Assembly: GCF_001704415.2 (NCBI RefSeq)
Contig: NC_030811.1
Location: forward strand, 5,552,501-5,616,500
Direction: 5' to 3'
Origin: Capra hircus
Taxonomy: Eukaryota; Chordata; Mammalia; Artiodactyla; Bovidae
DNA: 64,000 nucleotides
In this document: one piece after another, positions 32,108 through 44,156 of the stretch
How the letters are laid out: the number at the start of each line of letters is the position of its first letter
How positions within the stretch are numbered: position 1 is the first letter of the stretch
Translations under genes and position numbers: made by a program
Notes under the pieces: generated by a model
Databases searched by the model: none
Told to the model about the DNA's origin: nothing
The model's input: only the letters and a program-made list of their open reading frames with translations

Positions 32108-32260
32108 TTTTTTTTTTTAAGATAACATTTCTTTAAGATTTTTTTATTTCGGCTGCACCAGGCAACATGCAAGTTCTTAGTTCCCCAACCAGGGATGGAG
32201 CCAGTCCTCCTTGAACTGGGAGCATGGAGTCTCAACCACTGGACCACCAGGGAGGTCCCT
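32108..32260 (-). repeat. CHR (tRNA-Glu) SINE
   Basis: Reversed CHR: a T-run, tttcggctgcacc, the cccaaccagggatgga box and ccactggaccaccagggaggtccc. Confidence 0.85.
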
Positions 32261-32283
32261 GCATTCTTGCTCTGACCGCTTCT

Positions 32284-32670
32284 TTTTTTTAAAAAAAAAA
32301 AAATTAGTCTGTGTATTTATTTTTGGCCATGCTGGGTCTTCCTTGCCGTGAGGGTTTTTTCTCTGATTGAGGCAGGCAGGGGCTGCTCGCCAGTTGCGGT
32401 GTGCGGGCTTCTCACTGTGGTGGCTTCTCTTGTTGGGGAGCACAGATCGGGGATCAGGGATTGAACCCATGTTCCCTGGTGGCTCAGCTGGTAAAGAATC
32501 CACCTGCAATGCGGGAGACCTGGGTACCCACTCAAGGATTTTGGCCTAGAGAATTCTATGGACCATGCAGTCCATGGGGTCGCAAAGAGTCGGACGCGAC
32601 GGAGAGACTTTAGCTCCACTTCCCTGCATTAGCCGGCGAATTCTTTACCTCTGAGCCACCAGGGCAGCCC
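32284..32670 (-). repeat. Long CHR-type SINE split by a Bov-tA
   Basis: The left part (tttatttttggccatgctgggtcttcc ... attgaacccatg) and right part (cctgcattagccggcgaattctttacctctgagccaccagggcagccc) form one reversed CHR element around the insertion at 32471-32617. Confidence 0.85.
32471..32617 (+). repeat. Bov-tA SINE nested in CHR
   Basis: It runs from ttccctggtggctcagctgg to gtcggacgcgacggagagac, with a shortened Bov-A body. Confidence 0.88.
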
Positions 32671-32689
32671 ACCTCTGACTATTGCTTAA

Positions 32690-33936
32690 TTTCTCTTTAA
32701 AAAAATCACATTTTATTTTGAAAATCTCAAGCTTATATAAAAGTTATAAGAACAGTAGAAAGCGTTCTCCCACCCCTTTCATCTAGATGCCCCAGGGTTA
32801 ACGTTTTGTGACCACATTTGCTTATATCTGCTCCCACCTCTCAATAAAATATGTATTTGTGTGTGTGTATATGAAATCTGAACCGTCAAGAGGAAGCTGC
32901 AGTTACAATGTCCCCAGCCCCTAAATACTTCGTCTCTTAAAAACAGGGACATTCTTCCAATTGCCGTTTAATGATCAAAACCAGGAAATTAACATTGATA
33001 CAACTGTCTTTGCTAAGCTGCAGACTGTATTCTCGGTTCACAGATTGTCTCGGTGACGTTTTCAGAAGAGGAAGCCCATGTCACACCCTGTGTTTGGGTG
33101 TCCCTTCTCCTCCGTCCATCTCGATTTACTGCCCCCAATCTTTTTTTCTTTGTGACATTTTTCAAGACCGCACACAGACTGTCCTCCTCTCTGGTTTGTC
33201 TGACATCTTTCCCTCTGGTTTGTCTGACGTCCTTCACTGTGGTTTGTTTGATGTTTCCTCGGGATTCAGTTCAGGTTGGCTGGTTGGGCATGAGGCCACG
33301 TGTCCAGTGTCCTGTGCTGGCCTCACTGCGGGGAACGTGGGATGTCATGATGACCTCTTCTGGGTGACACTGACCGATCACTTGGTTAGAGGAGGTGTCC
33401 ACCCCAATTAAGAAAGTTACTCCTTTCCCCTTCGTAAGCAGTAAAGATTTCACAGGGAACTCGTTTAGAATTACGTAAATATTTTCTTTCTCATCCAGCT
33501 TTCAACTGCTGATTTTAGCATCAGTCGTTTATTCTGCCTGAATTATTACTGCAGTGGTGGGTGGGGTATTTTCTTACATGGTCGTTAATTCTACGTTGAT
33601 TGGTTGGAATTCCTACGAAGGAAGAAATTTCCCGTATGTTTGTAGGCATGGATGTGATCACGGGCTCGAGCTTTAGTCAGCAGGTTTCAATTGCCCTTGT
33701 CATATATTCTGATGTTCAAATTGTCCCGTTGGCCAGCGGGAGCCCCTTTGGGCTGGCCCCCGTGTCCTGGATCTGTCCCCCCAGCACACGCTTGTTGTTC
33801 AGTCACTAAGTTGTGTCCGTGCTCACACTTCTTATTTTCTGATGCAACAAAACTATCCAGCCTCACCTGAACTCTCCCTGCCCCAGCCCTGGAATCAGCC
33901 GTTTCTCCAGACAGCCCTTGTTATTTTCAGGCGGTG
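32690..33936 (-). mobile_element. Old mammalian L1 (L1M) fragment
   Basis: In reversed orientation it has the boxes acattttattttgaaaatctcaag, ccctaaatacttcgtctc, cacttggttagaggaggtgtc, ggccagcgggagcccctttgggctgg and ccctggaatcagccgtttctcc. It is diverged but collinear over about 1.2 kb. A 26-bp Bov-A/BovB scrap sits at about 33792-33817. Subfamily not assigned. Confidence 0.7.
33189..33260. repeat. Three 24-bp tandem units inside L1M
   Basis: Units of ctctggtttgtctgacatcttt start at 33189, 33213 and 33237. The L1M consensus as I recall it has one such segment. Confidence 0.8.
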
Positions 33937-34141
33937 AATCAGTTCATTTCAGTTCAGTTCAGTCGCTCAGTCGTGTCCGACTCTTTGCGACCCCATGAAT
34001 CACAGCATGCCAGGCCTCCCTGTCCATCACCATCTCCCAGAGTTCACTCAAACTCACGTCCATCGAGTCGGTGATGCCATCCAGCCATCTCATCCTCTGT
34101 CGTCCCCTTTTTCTCCTGCCCCCAGTCCCTCCCAGCATGGT
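33937..34141 (-). mobile_element. RTE-BovB LINE 3' fragment
   Basis: Reverse BovB from the cagttcatttcagttcagttcag tail to cccagtccctcccagcatgg. Confidence 0.9.
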
Positions 34142-34435
34142 GAACAGCATTAGAAATAAGGGACGAAGTATGTTTTTTGCAACTGAGCTATCACAGCTTC
34201 TAGGCCTTCTCAGCAGACATGCCGGCAATATGCTTAATTTAGGAGAGTGGTTAGATAAGATTAAAAAGGTGCATCCACACGGTATAGTATTATATAGCTG
34301 TAAAAATACATAAACGTGGTATCTTTGAGCTGATATAGCAAGAAACATGAATAGAAGATTCTCAAGAGACATGAAGATGGCCCTTCAACAGCACTTAGAC
34401 ATCAGTAGGAAACCTTTCCCTAAACCCAGGTTGTA

Positions 34436-34576
34436 TTGGGTTGGCCAGAAATTCCTTAAGGGATGACACTGAGCATCTTTTCACATACATGTCTTCTTTG
34501 GAAAAATGTCTAAGATTTTTAACTGGGTTGTCTTTTTGTTACAGGAAAACCTGAAGGAGGTTTTTTACCAACCCAA
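34436..34576. mobile_element. Mariner-ended miniature element containing L1-like sequence
   Basis: The left end (ttgggttggccagaaattcc) and the inverted right end (ttgggttggtaaaaaacctcc) resemble ruminant mariner terminal repeats. A TA dinucleotide flanks both sides. The 80 bp between them match reversed L1 rather than mariner. Confidence 0.7.
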
Positions 34577-34589
34577 TAGAATTTACCGG

Positions 34590-35765
34590 TATTTTTTTCT
34601 AGTATCTACTGTAGTTGAACTCTTTTGTTCTAGAACTTTTTCATCACGCCAGCAGAAACCTCATATCAATAACCATTGCTCCACACTCACCCTCCACTCA
34701 GCTCCTGGCCACACTGATCTGCTTTTTGTCTCTGTGGATTTGCCTGATCTGGAACTTTTGTTTAAATGGAATCATACAAAATACGGCCTTCTGTGTCTGG
34801 CTTCTCTCGCTGAGCATATTGTTTTGAAGATTTGTCCATGGTGGAGTGTGTGTCAGTACTTCATTCCTTTTCATGAATAATATTCATGAAACTGAATAAT
34901 ATTCCTTCATCTGGATGGACCGCGTTCTGCCTATCCATTCCTGCATTGGTAGACACCTGGGTGGTTTCCTCCTTTTGGCTGGTGTAACTAGTACTGCTGT
35001 GAACATTCACGCGTACGTTTTGTTTAGACCCCTGTTTTCAGTTCTTTTGCGTGGATACCTAGGAGTGGAATTTCTGGGTCATTTGATTATCCTGTTTAAT
35101 GTGGTGAGGAATGATGTGACTGTTTTCCACTGTGGCCACCCCATTTTAGTCTCATCAGCAACGGATGAGGGTTTTCACTTCTCCACATCCCCTCCAACAC
35201 TTGCCGCTTTCCGTCTGTTGTTGCAATTAGTACTATCGCCTTCCTAGTCGATTGGAAGTGGGATCTCGTTGTGGTTTTGATTTGCTGTTCTTTAATGACA
35301 TTGACTATCTTTTCATGTGCATGTCTTCTTTGGGAAAATGTCTTACCGTTTTTATCTGGGTTGTCTTTTTTGTTGTTGAATTGTAGGAGTTCTTTATATA
35401 TTCTGGATACTAGACACTTCTCAGATATATGATTTGGAGATATTTTCTGTGGGTTTTTTCACTCTATTAATAGTGTCCTTTGATGTGCATAAAAATGTCT
35501 TAGTATTTATTTACTTGACTACGTTGGGTACGCGGGATCTCTTATTTATTGATTTGGCTGCACTGGGTCTTATTTCCCGCACACGGGGTCTCTAGATGCG
35601 GCCTGGGGACTCTTGGTTGTGACACATGGGATCTAGCTCCCTGAGCAGGGATGAAACCTAGGCTCCTGCGTTGGGATTGCGGAGTCGTAGCCACTGGACC
35701 ACGAAGAAGTCCTGAAAATTTTTTAATTTCGATGACAGCAAGCTTTTGATGACCAGAATTACTTA
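34590..35765 (-). mobile_element. Old mammalian L1 (L1M) fragment with nested CHR
   Basis: Reversed L1 boxes are in order: tggaatcatacaaaatac, cattcctgcattggtag, ggatacctaggagtggaatttctgggtcat, ggttttgatttgctgttc, gagttctttatatattctgg. After the SINE comes aaaattttttaatttcgatga. Confidence 0.82.
35503..35714 (-). repeat. CHR (tRNA-Glu) SINE nested in L1M
   Basis: Reversed CHR from tatttatttacttgactacg to ccactggaccacgaagaagtcc; L1 resumes immediately after it. Confidence 0.82.
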
Positions 35766-37287
35766 GCACACTGCTCCTTGGTGCCTGGCCCCTAGAGACC
35801 CTCAGACCTGTTGGTGTGAAGAATGGGGAGCAGGGCCCCGAGAGGCGCTGCCCCTGACTGCGGGTCGCTGATTCCAGGAATCAGCCTCTCCAGGGAGAAT
35901 GAGAGGCCAGGCCAGGCTGGTGGACGAGGGCATTGTCGCAGGGTCCCTCACCTCGTCAGGAAAGGCTGGCTGAGAGTCTGACGGTCCCTTAAAGCCTTGA
36001 GTGAGGGGAGAGAAAAAACAGCAAGTTCTCTGGAGCATCCGTGTCTGAGTTTCGTCTTCCGACCCTTAGGAAGCTTTCCTGCTTGACCGCAGGGAGGCCG
36101 GTTTCCTCCGAGCATTTCTGTTTGGTGGTGAGGGCTGGAAGGCCTCCTTCTCTTCCCATGCCGTCCTCCTCACCCTCTGACGCCAGAGGACCCCCAGCCA
36201 GCCCCAGGTCCCTAAAGGCCAGGAAGCTGGGCTCTAGAACCCTGGTGAATGGCTAGGTCTCTTAGGTTGTCCCCAAGGACAGGTCGGGCTAAAATGAGAG
36301 CCAATGGCCCAAGAGAGGTGCTGGTTCCAACAGTGTCCCTTATCTTTTTCTGATAAAACAATTGCTTTAAAAGGTGCTTTGCTGATTTTTTCTTTTCTGC
36401 TGAAGACACGAATCGCCGTTTGTTTGATTTTGTTGTTTTTCTTTTGTTTTCTCTTCTTTACATTTTACTTTTCAGTGAAGTAGTTCAATTGCATGGTTTT
36501 CAAAACAATAAAAAATCAAGGAATGCAAAATGATCAGTATGGGAAGGTCCCAACCCCACTCCTCGAAAACCTCATAAAGGACCTCTTTAAATTATGTCCA
36601 TCTTCAACTATTGTACCGTTTCTCGGTGGCAGACCTTACATGTGGTCTTATCACAGTGGGGGATGAATACTCTCTTCCTCACGTCTTCCTCAATTTCCCT
36701 CTGTTCTCCTTTTTTTTTTTAATTAATCAATCTTTACTTTTTATCACCCCGTCAGGAATCTTTTTAGGCAGTTTTAATCACCCCCTTATAATTTTAATAA
36801 GACAGATATATTACATATTACTTATGTGTTGCATGAGACTGTGCTTTGTATATAAAAAGAGGCTGTCCCCCAGCGCCCTAAGCCAGTTTTCACCCTCTTA
36901 GAGACAGTATTGCCCCCAAGGAGAATGATGTGATTTGAGGTGAGAAATGTCAGTGATTATGGCAAGATCTGATTCACGGAGGGTAAGGCCCATCTGAATC
37001 AACAAATGATCTAGATTATAGGATTTTTTAAATATTTGGTCAACCTAGAGAAATGAACCAGCCATGGAAATGAACTTCCTAGATATCAGAAACGTAAGCC
37101 TTTGAGCACCCAAGCCTGCATTTTCAAGTGTTTGGTGGCTCAGACACTTTGCAGTTTTCTTATTTGAAAGATACTAAATAGCATCTCACTCTTTATTGAT
37201 GACTTGGGGTCCTGACCAGATTCCCTGGGATGGATGCATCCCGCTGCCCCTGAGGTGTGAAGACTGTGTGTAGACTTATGGACTGAA

Positions 37288-37412
37288 GGAATTTTTTTGG
37301 GTAAATTTTGGCCATGCTGCGTGGCACGTGAGATCTCAGTTCCCTGACCAGGGATTGAACCTGCACCCCTGCATTGCAAGCGGAGTCTTAACTGCAGGGG
37401 GACCAAGGAAGG
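37288..37412 (-). repeat. CHR (tRNA-Glu) SINE
   Basis: Reversed CHR with ggccatgctgcgtggcacg, the ccctgaccagggattgaacc box and a decayed head. Confidence 0.8.
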
Positions 37413-38170
37413 GCTGAACTTCCGGCCACCCTGCCCCCAGCCCTTCCTTCCATGTTCCTGCTGCATGCTTTGCAGTGGAGTTTTGCCTTGAATAGCACCC
37501 AGGCTCTCCCCGATCGAAACTCGCTGCTAAGAAACTGGGATTCTTTGTTCGTGTTGTTTGAAACGAGTAAATGATCAGGAGGAAAGTCCCTTGGCTCCCC
37601 ATTCGAGAAATGTAGTGCCTTTGGCTCGTGAGCGGGGGTTCTGTCCGAGTACCTCTGACTCAGTTCAGCTGGAAGAGGAACTGCAGACATGTGGTACTCT
37701 CAGTTCAAGTTCAAGTGCCCCACACTGTCCCCCATGCAGAGCCCCTGCCCCAGCTGCCACCGAGCAGAGGTGGCCTCGGAGACAGGCTCTCCAGGTGATA
37801 CCCTGTGAGACGCATGACAGCCCTCTGGGTTGGGTTAAGGCCCTGACGATGCCGTTTGGTGTTTAAAATGCTTGGGGGCTGACAGGGTATTTTTCCTACT
37901 TTAAAACCCTGTGACAAGGGCTCAGGCTGTATTGTGATTTTTTTTCTTATGGGAGAAATGAGGGAGAAGAAATAGCGACTCAGAACTGACCCTGGTAATT
38001 GCGTTGCTGCGGTGTCTGACTCAAGTCTTATGAACCTTTCTGTGTATTGTCTCGTTGGGGAATATATGTCACGATTCAGAAGGGACAGCTCAAGGCAAAC
38101 CTCCCCCCAGGCCTCATATTCTAAGCTAGTGGTTTCCAGCTGAAGGAAGTGCCGAAGCAGGAGGGGTTTT

Positions 38171-38392
38171 CCTACATGCTCAAGTTGCTTCAGTCATGTC
38201 CCACTCTTTGTGGCCCCCTGGACTGTAGCCCGCCAGGCTCCTCTGTCCTTGGGATTCCCCAGGCAAGGGCACTGGAGTGGGTAGCCGTGCCTTCCTGCAG
38301 GGGATCTTCCCGACCCAGAGATCGCACCTGCCTCTCTTGTGTCTTGTCTCCTGCATTGGCTGAAGACAGATTCTTTACCACGGCGACACTTT
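38171..38392 (-). repeat. Bov-tA SINE
   Basis: Reverse Bov-tA from catgctcaagttgcttcag to ttctttaccacggc, with a small insertion in the tRNA part (cttgtgtcttgtctcc). Confidence 0.85.
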
Positions 38393-39556
38393 TCAAATTT
38401 CTCCTGAAAGCCCTGGATTCCAGAAAATGGAGAGGGTGCCTAGTTGCCTGGGAGACGAGGGGCCGGGTGGACCACCATCTGGCTTTCTGCCGAGCCTGTG
38501 CGTTCACGGGTCTTCACCCTTGCACGAGGGTTTTACACATTCCGGTAGCCCTCTGACCTCCCTAAGACATAACTTAGAGGAAGAAGTAAACACAGAAGCC
38601 AGACGCTCGACCTCTAGACCCTATGGAATCTGGTGTTTGCAAGCCTTGCTCTGTGACCTTGAGTCCGGGGTTCACCCTGGGGCCAATTTGAAACCTGGAG
38701 TCAGAGCAAATCGCATCAGCTCTTGTCTTTGGTGCCACAGAGCCTTTGGCCTGGTGACAGACCCCTGGGAACTACAGGGCCTGTGAGAAGGGATTTCAGT
38801 GAAGCACACACTGGGTCCTTCCGTGGGGCATTAGATTTTAAGAACACCCAGGGACTCCCTACTGTTGGGGTGCTGTACTTTGGCGTGCTGAAAATCATGA
38901 CTGCCATTGGTGTTTGCTTTTTTCTGTCCTTTTCGGTGTTTGTTTAAATCAAGCTACCCCCGATGTCACTGGGCTTAGATGCCACTGGTGTGACTTGAAC
39001 TGTTCCAAGTTGAGGTGGTCTGTCTTTGCCAGAAAAATCACCCTCTTGTCGCTCCGAGTTCCGGGAGGAGCCGAGAGGCGTATGTGACGGTAGGCGTGCT
39101 GGGCGACATGTGGGCGCCCAGGTCAGGGCGGGGACGGTCGCCTGGGAGCCTCGGCCTCACAAACAGCTCTGGGGACGAGGAAAGGAAGCCCCGGAGAGGT
39201 GACACACAGTCTCACTCAGAGTCAAGTGCCACGGTGACCTTTAGAACTTTCCATGAAATCCGACACTGTATTTTGCAACCAGCCGGAGAGTGCCAGCAAC
39301 TCTGTGCTCCGGGTGTGCGGCCCGCCCGCCGCTCCGAGGGTCCCCCCCCCCGCCGCCCCAGAGCCTCTTACATAACTGGGGTTTGGTTTGGCCCGCGGCC
39401 TCTGAGGGGTCCAGTGCTTTTCAGGTACTGTCACGTGACCCGCCAAGCTTCTGGGTGCATTGGCAGTGGGTCTGTCTTCCTTTCCTTTTCCAACATGGGA
39501 CCCAGAAGAGGCAGCCTGGCAGGGCGGGGTGTGCGGGGGGTCCCTACCATGAGATG

Positions 39557-39709
39557 AGAGTGAAAGAGTGAAGCCGCTCACTCACGTCCGACTCTTTGCG
39601 ACCCCAGGGACTATACAGCCCATGGAATTCTCCAGGCCAGAATACTGGAGTGGGTAGCCTTTCCCTCCTCCAGGGGATCTTCCCAACCCAGGGATCGAAC
39701 CCAGGTCTC
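39557..39709 (-). repeat. Bov-tA SINE lacking most of the tRNA head
   Basis: Reverse Bov-A body from tgaaagagtgaagccgc to ggatcgaacccaggtctc. Confidence 0.87.
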
Positions 39710-40507
39710 AGGGGGGAGCAAGCCGGCAGGGTGCCAGTCCAGCTGTGCCGCTGGTCCCCAGAGGGGGGTCTTGGGCAGATCATTTCACTTCTCTGAACCT
39801 CCGCATGTTTTGCTTCTTAAACCGAGTCGTGAGGGCTGGCCTCCCTGCCTCACGGCGTGGCCAAGGGGAACTTTGGGAAGGCCCTGGTCTACACGAGGTG
39901 CACCTGCCTGCCGGCACCCCTCCTCAGCCCTGCAGGCCTGGACCGGGGGCCCAAGGTGAGGGTGTGTCTGGACACGGGGGTGACAATCAGGACAGGTCTG
40001 CACGGAGTCTCAGCCCCCCAACCCAGCCTCGCATCCAGGCCTCCGGTGACCGTCTCGGTGAAACGGAGTAAACGGTCTCTGCCCATGTGTCTGCTGCTGA
40101 CCTGGGAGGCCCACTCCTGCAGCACAGGGGACAGAGGCCGAACCAGGAGGCAGCTCTGCCCAGTAAAAGGGTCCACCCTGGGCTTTCTGCCAGAGCCCCG
40201 GTAGGACTTGTCAACTGGCCATGTGGACACTGTGGTGGATGCTCAGCATCCTTTGGCCCCTCTGCCTGCCCATCCGCAGCGTGTGCAGCAGAAGGCCCTG
40301 ACTGCAGAGACAGTGGCCGTGGAGTCAGGCCCACTGTCCCCACCCCCATCAGAAGGCCAGGCGGGCCAGGCTCCCTGAGGAGCAGTCCACCCTTCCCTGG
40401 ATTCCCAGCTGTCACGCAATAATAACAGTAAGGAGAAATGAGAAATGTTCAAGGCCTGAACCTCCCTCAGTGGTGGAGCCTGCTCTGAGTGCCGAGTGGT
40501 GTGCTGC

Positions 40508-40797
40508 CCTCCTGGAGTTCACTCAAACTCACGTCCATCGAGTCGGTGATGCCGTCCAACCATCTCATCCCCGGTCACCCACTTCTCCTGCCCCCAATTT
40601 TCCCCACCATCAGTGTTATTTCCAATGAGTCAGCTCTGATGTGAAGTATTGGCCGAAGTATTGGAGCTTCAGCTTCAGCAACAGTCCTTCCAGTGAACAC
40701 CTAGGACTGTCCCCCTTTAGGATGGACTGGTTGGATCTCTTTGCAATCCAAGGGACTCTCAAGAGTCTTGTCCAGCCCCACAGTTTGAAAACTGCCC
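40508..40797 (-). mobile_element. RTE-BovB LINE fragment, diverged
   Basis: Reverse BovB missing its terminal tail. It contains cactcaaactcacgtccatcg, ggatggactggttggatctc and ccaagggactctcaagag. Confidence 0.85.
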
Positions 40798-40892
40798 TCA
40801 TTACATGGTCCTAGTCCAGGCTTCTGGGTATAGCACCAACCAAGAGAGTGATTTGTATAATATGCTCCAGAAATACATTTTAAACACACTTT

Positions 40893-41015
40893 TCGGGACT
40901 TCCCTGGTGACCCAATAGTTAAGATCGACAGTTCCGCTGCAGGAAGAGTGGGTTCTGTCCCCGGTCAGGAAACAAAGGTATCCAAGTGCCACGTGGTGGG
41001 GCCAAACGAAATAAA
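40893..41015 (+). repeat. CHR (tRNA-Glu) SINE
   Basis: Head gggacttccctggtgaccc and box ggttctgtccccggtc; the 3' part is degraded. Confidence 0.8.
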
Positions 41016-41757
41016 CACAGTTCCATCTTGGAAGCCACTGGTTCCTTCTTTTTCAGCCCTTCCCTTTAAAAAATCCCCCAAGTGTGGAAAGCATTCCATG
41101 AGGAGGTGTTCTTGCCGGCTGAATCACGATCGCGTGAAGGGGCTTCGCCTCTTGTTCATTTGGGACCATCAGCTGCGGAAACCGTGACAAAGGGGTGTTT
41201 GGTCTTCCTGACAGTGGCCACCGCTCCCAGCCCCGAGGTCGGATGTCCTGAAGGACGTGTCCTCGTCACTCCACCTGCAGCCTGGGTGTCGCCTCATCCT
41301 TATGTATCTGCACTCATCTCAGTTGTGCAAAAGTGTTGTCCCAGGTTAAGGAATTTCAGGCAAATGCGAATCGAACAGGGAGACGCAGTGGTAAGAGAGC
41401 CGATTGTAAAACGTCTGGGAATTCTGCGAGCCCGTCCGTGCCCATCGGTGCCCTGAAATGGACCAAGGCGGGAGGTTTGCACCACAGCAGGTGGCAGCCC
41501 CTACGGCTTAGTCCTCCCTGCCCCCCACCCCACCCCAGTCCCCCCTGAGCCCCCCACCCCACCCCAGCATTTCCCGCAGGCCCTGCACCTCCACCCCGGA
41601 AGTCCAGTGTCTCCGCAGCCTTCTTCTCTGCTCCTGGGTGAAGCTGGCCCTGGGAAGAGCATTTTGAGTGAGACCAAAGGCACATGTCAGTGGAGTCCGG
41701 GGCTCGCTGGGGCCTTGTATCCATAATCAAGGTCGTTGCGTCTGGCATCGCTTGTTC

Positions 41758-42003
41758 TGCTGTTGTTGTTGGCCGCTCAGTTGTGTCTGACTCCTTGCAA
41801 CCCCATGGACTGCAGCACACCAGGCTTCCCAGTCCTTCCTCATCTCCCGGGCTTGTCTTAGAGCTTGCAACCCCATGGACTGCAGCACACCAGGCTTCCC
41901 AATCCTTCCTCATCTCCCGGGCTTGTCTTAGAGCTTGCAACCCCGTGGACTGCAGCACACCAGGCTTCCCAGTCCTTCCTCATCTCCCGGGCTTGTCTTA
42001 GAG
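41758..42003 (-). repeat. BovB-end fragment expanded into three 70-bp tandem units
   Basis: After gttgttgttggccgctcag (the reversed BovB terminus), the 70-bp unit starting cttgcaacccc and ending tgtcttagag occurs at 41794-41863, 41864-41933 and 41934-42003. There are only one or two differences between units. Confidence 0.95.
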
Positions 42004-42321
42004 CTGCATTTAACCCTGCTCCCCAGCTCCGTCCACCCAGAGCTCCCCAGGGTCCGTCCTGTGGGACAGAGAACTGTTCTGGGCCTCAAACGACTTTTTG
42101 CTCCATCAGGCCAGTTCTACTGTGTCTTTTCAGAATATTCTGTAGCCATCTCAGTAACAGAACCGTGACCCCGAAGGACCCAGGGGTTCTTTCCTCCACC
42201 CCGCCTGCACTGCACCTCCTGGCTCTCCTCTCCGAAGGCATCAAACGATCCTACTGGACGAATCCAGAGGGTATGCGGCCCAGAGCTGGGCAGCAGCAGT
42301 GGGCTCTGGCGCTGCAGAGAC

Positions 42322-43170
42322 TTGCTCAACTTTACGTATTTATTTTGCTTGTTGGAGTATAATCGCTTTATAGTGTTGTGCTAGTTTCTGCTGCACAGCA
42401 AAGTGAATCAGCTCTATGTACACACGTATCTTCCCTTTTTCGGATTCCCTTCCTAGTTAGGTCGCCACAGAGCGCTGAGTAGAGCTCCCTGTGCTTACGG
42501 TAGTTTCTCATTAGGCATCTCTTTTATGGTGCTGTTCAGCCGCTCAGTCGTGTCCGACTCTGAGACCCCATGGACCGCGGCACGCCAGGCTCCTCTGTCC
42601 TTCACCAACTCCCCGAGTTTGCTCAAACTCATGTCCGTTGAGTCGGCGATGCCATCCAACCATCCCATCCTCTGCTGCCCCTTCTCCTCCTGCCTTCAGT
42701 CTTTCCCGGCATCAGGGTCTTTTCCAATGAGTCAGTTCTTTGCAACAGGTGGGCAAAGTATTGGAGCTTCAGCATCAGTCCTCCCAATGAATATTCAGGA
42801 CTGATCTCCTTTAGGATGGACTGGTTGGATCTCCTTGCAGTCCAAGGGACTCTCAAGAGTCTTCTCCAACACCACAGCTCAAAAGCATCATTTCTCTGAC
42901 GCTCAGCCTTCTTTATTATTGATAGTGTATATATGTCCATCACAATCTCCCAGTCTATTCCACTCCCCTTTGCCCCCTTGGTACCTTGGTTTGCTCTCTA
43001 TATCTGTGTCTCTATTTCTGCTTTGCAAATAAGTTCATCTCTACCATTTTTCTCGATTCCACATGTATCTGTTAATATACAATATGTGTTTTTCTGACTT
43101 CACTCTGTATGAGAGTCTCTAGGTCCATCCACGTCTCTGTAGACAGCACAGTAAGAGTTATTCAGCTTTA
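42322..43170 (-). mobile_element. L1 LINE fragment split by BovB
   Basis: Reversed artiodactyl L1 3' sequence is present (tttattttgcttgttggagtat, ctgctgcacagcaaagtgaatcag). It resumes after the BovB with ctctatatctgtgtctctatttctg and ctaggtccatccacgtctctg. Confidence 0.82.
42527..42919 (-). mobile_element. RTE-BovB LINE 3' fragment nested in L1
   Basis: Reverse BovB from gtgctgttcagccgctcag to cgctcagccttctttatt. Confidence 0.92.
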
Positions 43171-43727
43171 AGTAAAATGGTGTTAGTAACACTTGCCCCA
43201 TAGGTTTCTGGGAATGATGAAATAAATTCATATTCAGCACTCCAACTGACATATGGTAGGTACTCCCCAAACAGTATTTATTATCTTACTAATTAAAATA
43301 TAATTCTTAGGGGACAGGAATGTCTTTGAATTTTTCGTAGCTCTAATCCCCTCCATCAACATCTGTCCTGCTCATTTGGTAGAGGTTTAATAACTACTTG
43401 GTGAGTGAACGGCTGTATAAGCTATGTACAGAGCCACTGGATGTGCCCGGGTTGCTGTTTATTTCCCACACGAATTTAAACTCATTGTCCCCTTTTAGTC
43501 GCTAAACTCTGAAGTGTTTTCTTCTTCTACATAGTCTCTCATATAGTATAAGAATCTTGCATTGGTTTAGACAAAGCCTTTCATTTTTCTTTTAATCAAA
43601 TATGGCTCTTTCTTACTAGAATTCTTGTTTAGCAATCTTTTCTAAGGAAGCTCTGCTTTGTTTCATTTTTAAACCAGAAGAACATTTCCATTTTTTTAAG
43701 TGCCAAATTGATTTTTTAATTTTTCAA

Positions 43728-43953
43728 AATATTTATTTATTTGTTTGGCTGCACAGGGTCTTACTTACAACACATGGGATCTTTAGCTGAGGCATATGGG
43801 ATCTTTAGTTGAGGCATATGGGATCTTTAGTTGAGGCATATGGTGTCTTTAGTTGAGGCATATGGGGTCCAGTTCCCTGACCAGGGATAGAACCTGAGCC
43901 CCCTGCATAGGGAGTGCAGAGTCTCAGCCACTGGACCACCAGGGAAGTCCCTG
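43728..43953 (-). repeat. CHR SINE with four internal 22-bp units
   Basis: A reversed CHR (ttgtttggctgcacagggtc ... ggaccaccagggaagtcc) is swollen by four copies of atatgggatctttagttgaggc at 43772-43859. Confidence 0.92.
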
Positions 43954-43968
43954 AATTGATATTTTTAA

Positions 43969-44156
43969 AAAGTGAAAGTCGCTCAGTCATGTCCAACTCT
44001 GTGACCCCATGGACTATACAGTTCATGGAATTCTCCAGGCCAGAATATTGGAGTGGGTAGCCTTTCCCTTCTCCAGGGGATCTTCCCAACCCAGGGATTG
44101 AACCCAGGTCTCCCGTTATGCAGGCAGATTCTTTACCAGCTGAGCTACCAGGGAAA
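43969..44156 (-). repeat. Bov-tA SINE
   Basis: Reverse Bov-tA from aagtgaaagtcgctcagtc to gagctaccagggaa. Confidence 0.9.

Noticed and set aside
36480..36930. Possible endogenous retroviral or old LINE sequence (AT-rich block with tttttttttt and tatataaaaag)
   Set aside because: I could not align it with any consensus from memory; left as unassigned intron.
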